NCBI GenBank assembly: GCA_937907715.1
Contig: CALERM010000109.1
Location: 1 to 5,482 of the forward strand
Source: an uncultured Clostridia bacterium
GTDB lineage: Bacteria > Bacillota > Clostridia > Oscillospirales > Oscillospiraceae
Direction: 5' to 3'
Length of the DNA stretch: 5,482 bases
In this document: piece by piece, positions 4,884-5,482 of the stretch
Layout of the letters: every line of letters starts with the position of its first letter
Numbering within the stretch: the stretch's first letter is position 1
Translations under genes and position numbers: made by a program
The notes under the pieces: generated by a model
Databases searched by the model: none
Seen by the model: only the letters and a program-made list of their open reading frames with translations
Told to the model about the DNA's origin: nothing

Positions 4884-5482
4884 ATGCAGCAGGTGATTTC
4901 CGGGGCAATGCTGGCGTTGAAGCTGGTAAGCGCCTATTTTCTGATTGTGGCGCTGTTTGCGCTGAAAAAGCCGAAGCCGATTCCGCGGGCGAATCCGAGT
5001 CTGCGCTTTGCCTGCGTGATTGCCGCGCGCAACGAGGAGCGGGTGATTGGCGCGCTGGTGCAGAGCCTTTTGCACCAGAACTATCCGAAAGCGCTTTTTG
5101 ATATCTACGTCATGCCAAATAACTGCACCGACCACACGGCGCTTGCCGCCATCCGCGCAGGCGCAACCATCTTAAAGCCGCGCGGCGAGGTCCGCTGCAA
5201 GGGCGACGCGCTGCATGAGGCGTTTGAGACGCTGCGCAGAAAAGACTACGACGCCTTCTGCGTCCTTGACGCGGACAATGTTGTAGACGCGGACTTTCTT
5301 TCGCGTATGAACGACGCCTTTCTGGCAGGCGCGAAGGTCACAAAGGGCGCGATGCGCGTCAAAAATCCGCAGGACAGCCCGCTTTGCGGCTGCTACGGGC
5401 TGTATTTTACCTGCTTTGACTTCTTCTTCAGCAGAGCCCGCATGAACTGCGGGTTATCGTCCAAGCTCGTCGGAACCGGCTT
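4884..5482 (+). CDS. Membrane-anchored family 2 glycosyltransferase, N-terminal part (3' end outside window)
   Basis: The 199 visible codons encode a GT-A fold inverting glycosyltransferase that probably acts at the cytoplasmic face of the membrane in exopolysaccharide, glycolipid or other envelope glycan synthesis. The order is an N-terminal hydrophobic segment (about 8-27, followed by basic KKPKP) and then the GT2 core: CVIAARNEERVIGALVQSL (44-62, nucleotide-sugar binding), MPNNCTDHT (77-85), and a CKGDALHEAF segment (105-114) like the GKG-x-AL motif of processive and EpsO-like GT2 enzymes. LDADNVVDADFL (128-139) follows, with Asp129 and Asp131 as the metal-binding DxD. The acceptor-site and Q/RxxRW regions and any C-terminal membrane helices lie beyond the right edge, so processivity and substrate cannot be judged. 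The start is supported by AGGGGGA (4871-4877) 6 nt before the ATG, and it has its own promoter region. The visible part is Cys-rich for this class (eight Cys between 44 and 189). GT2 membership is firm; donor and product are unknown. Confidence 0.88.
   Translation, partial: MQQVISGAMLALKLVSAYFLIVALFALKKPKPIPRANPSLRFACVIAARNEERVIGALVQSLLHQNYPKALFDIYVMPNNCTDHTALAAIRAGATILKPRGEVRCKGDALHEAFETLRRKDYDAFCVLDADNVVDADFLSRMNDAFLAGAKVTKGAMRVKNPQDSPLCGCYGLYFTCFDFFFSRARMNCGLSSKLVGTG

Overview
The window (about 5.5 kb) reads as an ordinary chromosomal stretch of an anaerobic, moderately GC-rich Firmicute, most likely a gut-type member of the Clostridia (Oscillospirales/Ruminococcaceae-like). The evidence is a homodimeric-type pyruvate:ferredoxin oxidoreductase, a rhodanese-less ThiI of Gram-positive type, strong AGGAGG/AGGGGG ribosome binding sites, a TTG start, and AT-rich intergenic regions between GC-rich genes. 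The taxonomic call is an inference from gene content and style only.

Layout: (1) Positions 1-1267, minus strand, hold the first 422 codons of pyruvate:ferredoxin oxidoreductase (nifJ/por), cut by the left edge. It has a good sigma-A-type promoter and an AGGAGG ribosome binding site. (2) An AT-rich divergent intergenic region (about 1268-1488) carries that promoter and a weaker candidate promoter for the rightward genes. (3) Positions 1489-4711, plus strand, hold yifB/comM (AAA+ ATPase), thiI (tRNA 4-thiouridine synthase) and pncC (CinA-type nicotinamide-nucleotide amidase). thiI and pncC overlap by 11 bases. The run closes with a 10-bp perfect-stem terminator at 4725-4757, so this is probably one transcription unit, possibly with an internal promoter before thiI. 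(4) A short intergenic region (4758-4883) has unusual organisation: hexamers of TTAAA type repeated at 11-bp intervals, a near-perfect palindrome, and an inverted repeat bracketing a -10 box. (5) From 4884 to the right edge is the N-terminal 199 codons of a membrane-anchored family 2 glycosyltransferase.

Functionally the genes are housekeeping: pyruvate oxidation to acetyl-CoA with ferredoxin reduction, DNA branch migration or recombination (ComM family), tRNA thiolation, pyridine nucleotide salvage, and envelope or exopolysaccharide glycosylation. I see no mobile element, CRISPR array, tRNA or rRNA, and no clear new multi-gene system. The most interesting signal is the helically phased repeat array upstream of the glycosyltransferase. 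It looks like a binding site for an OmpR/PhoB-class response regulator acting at a promoter without a recognisable -35 box.
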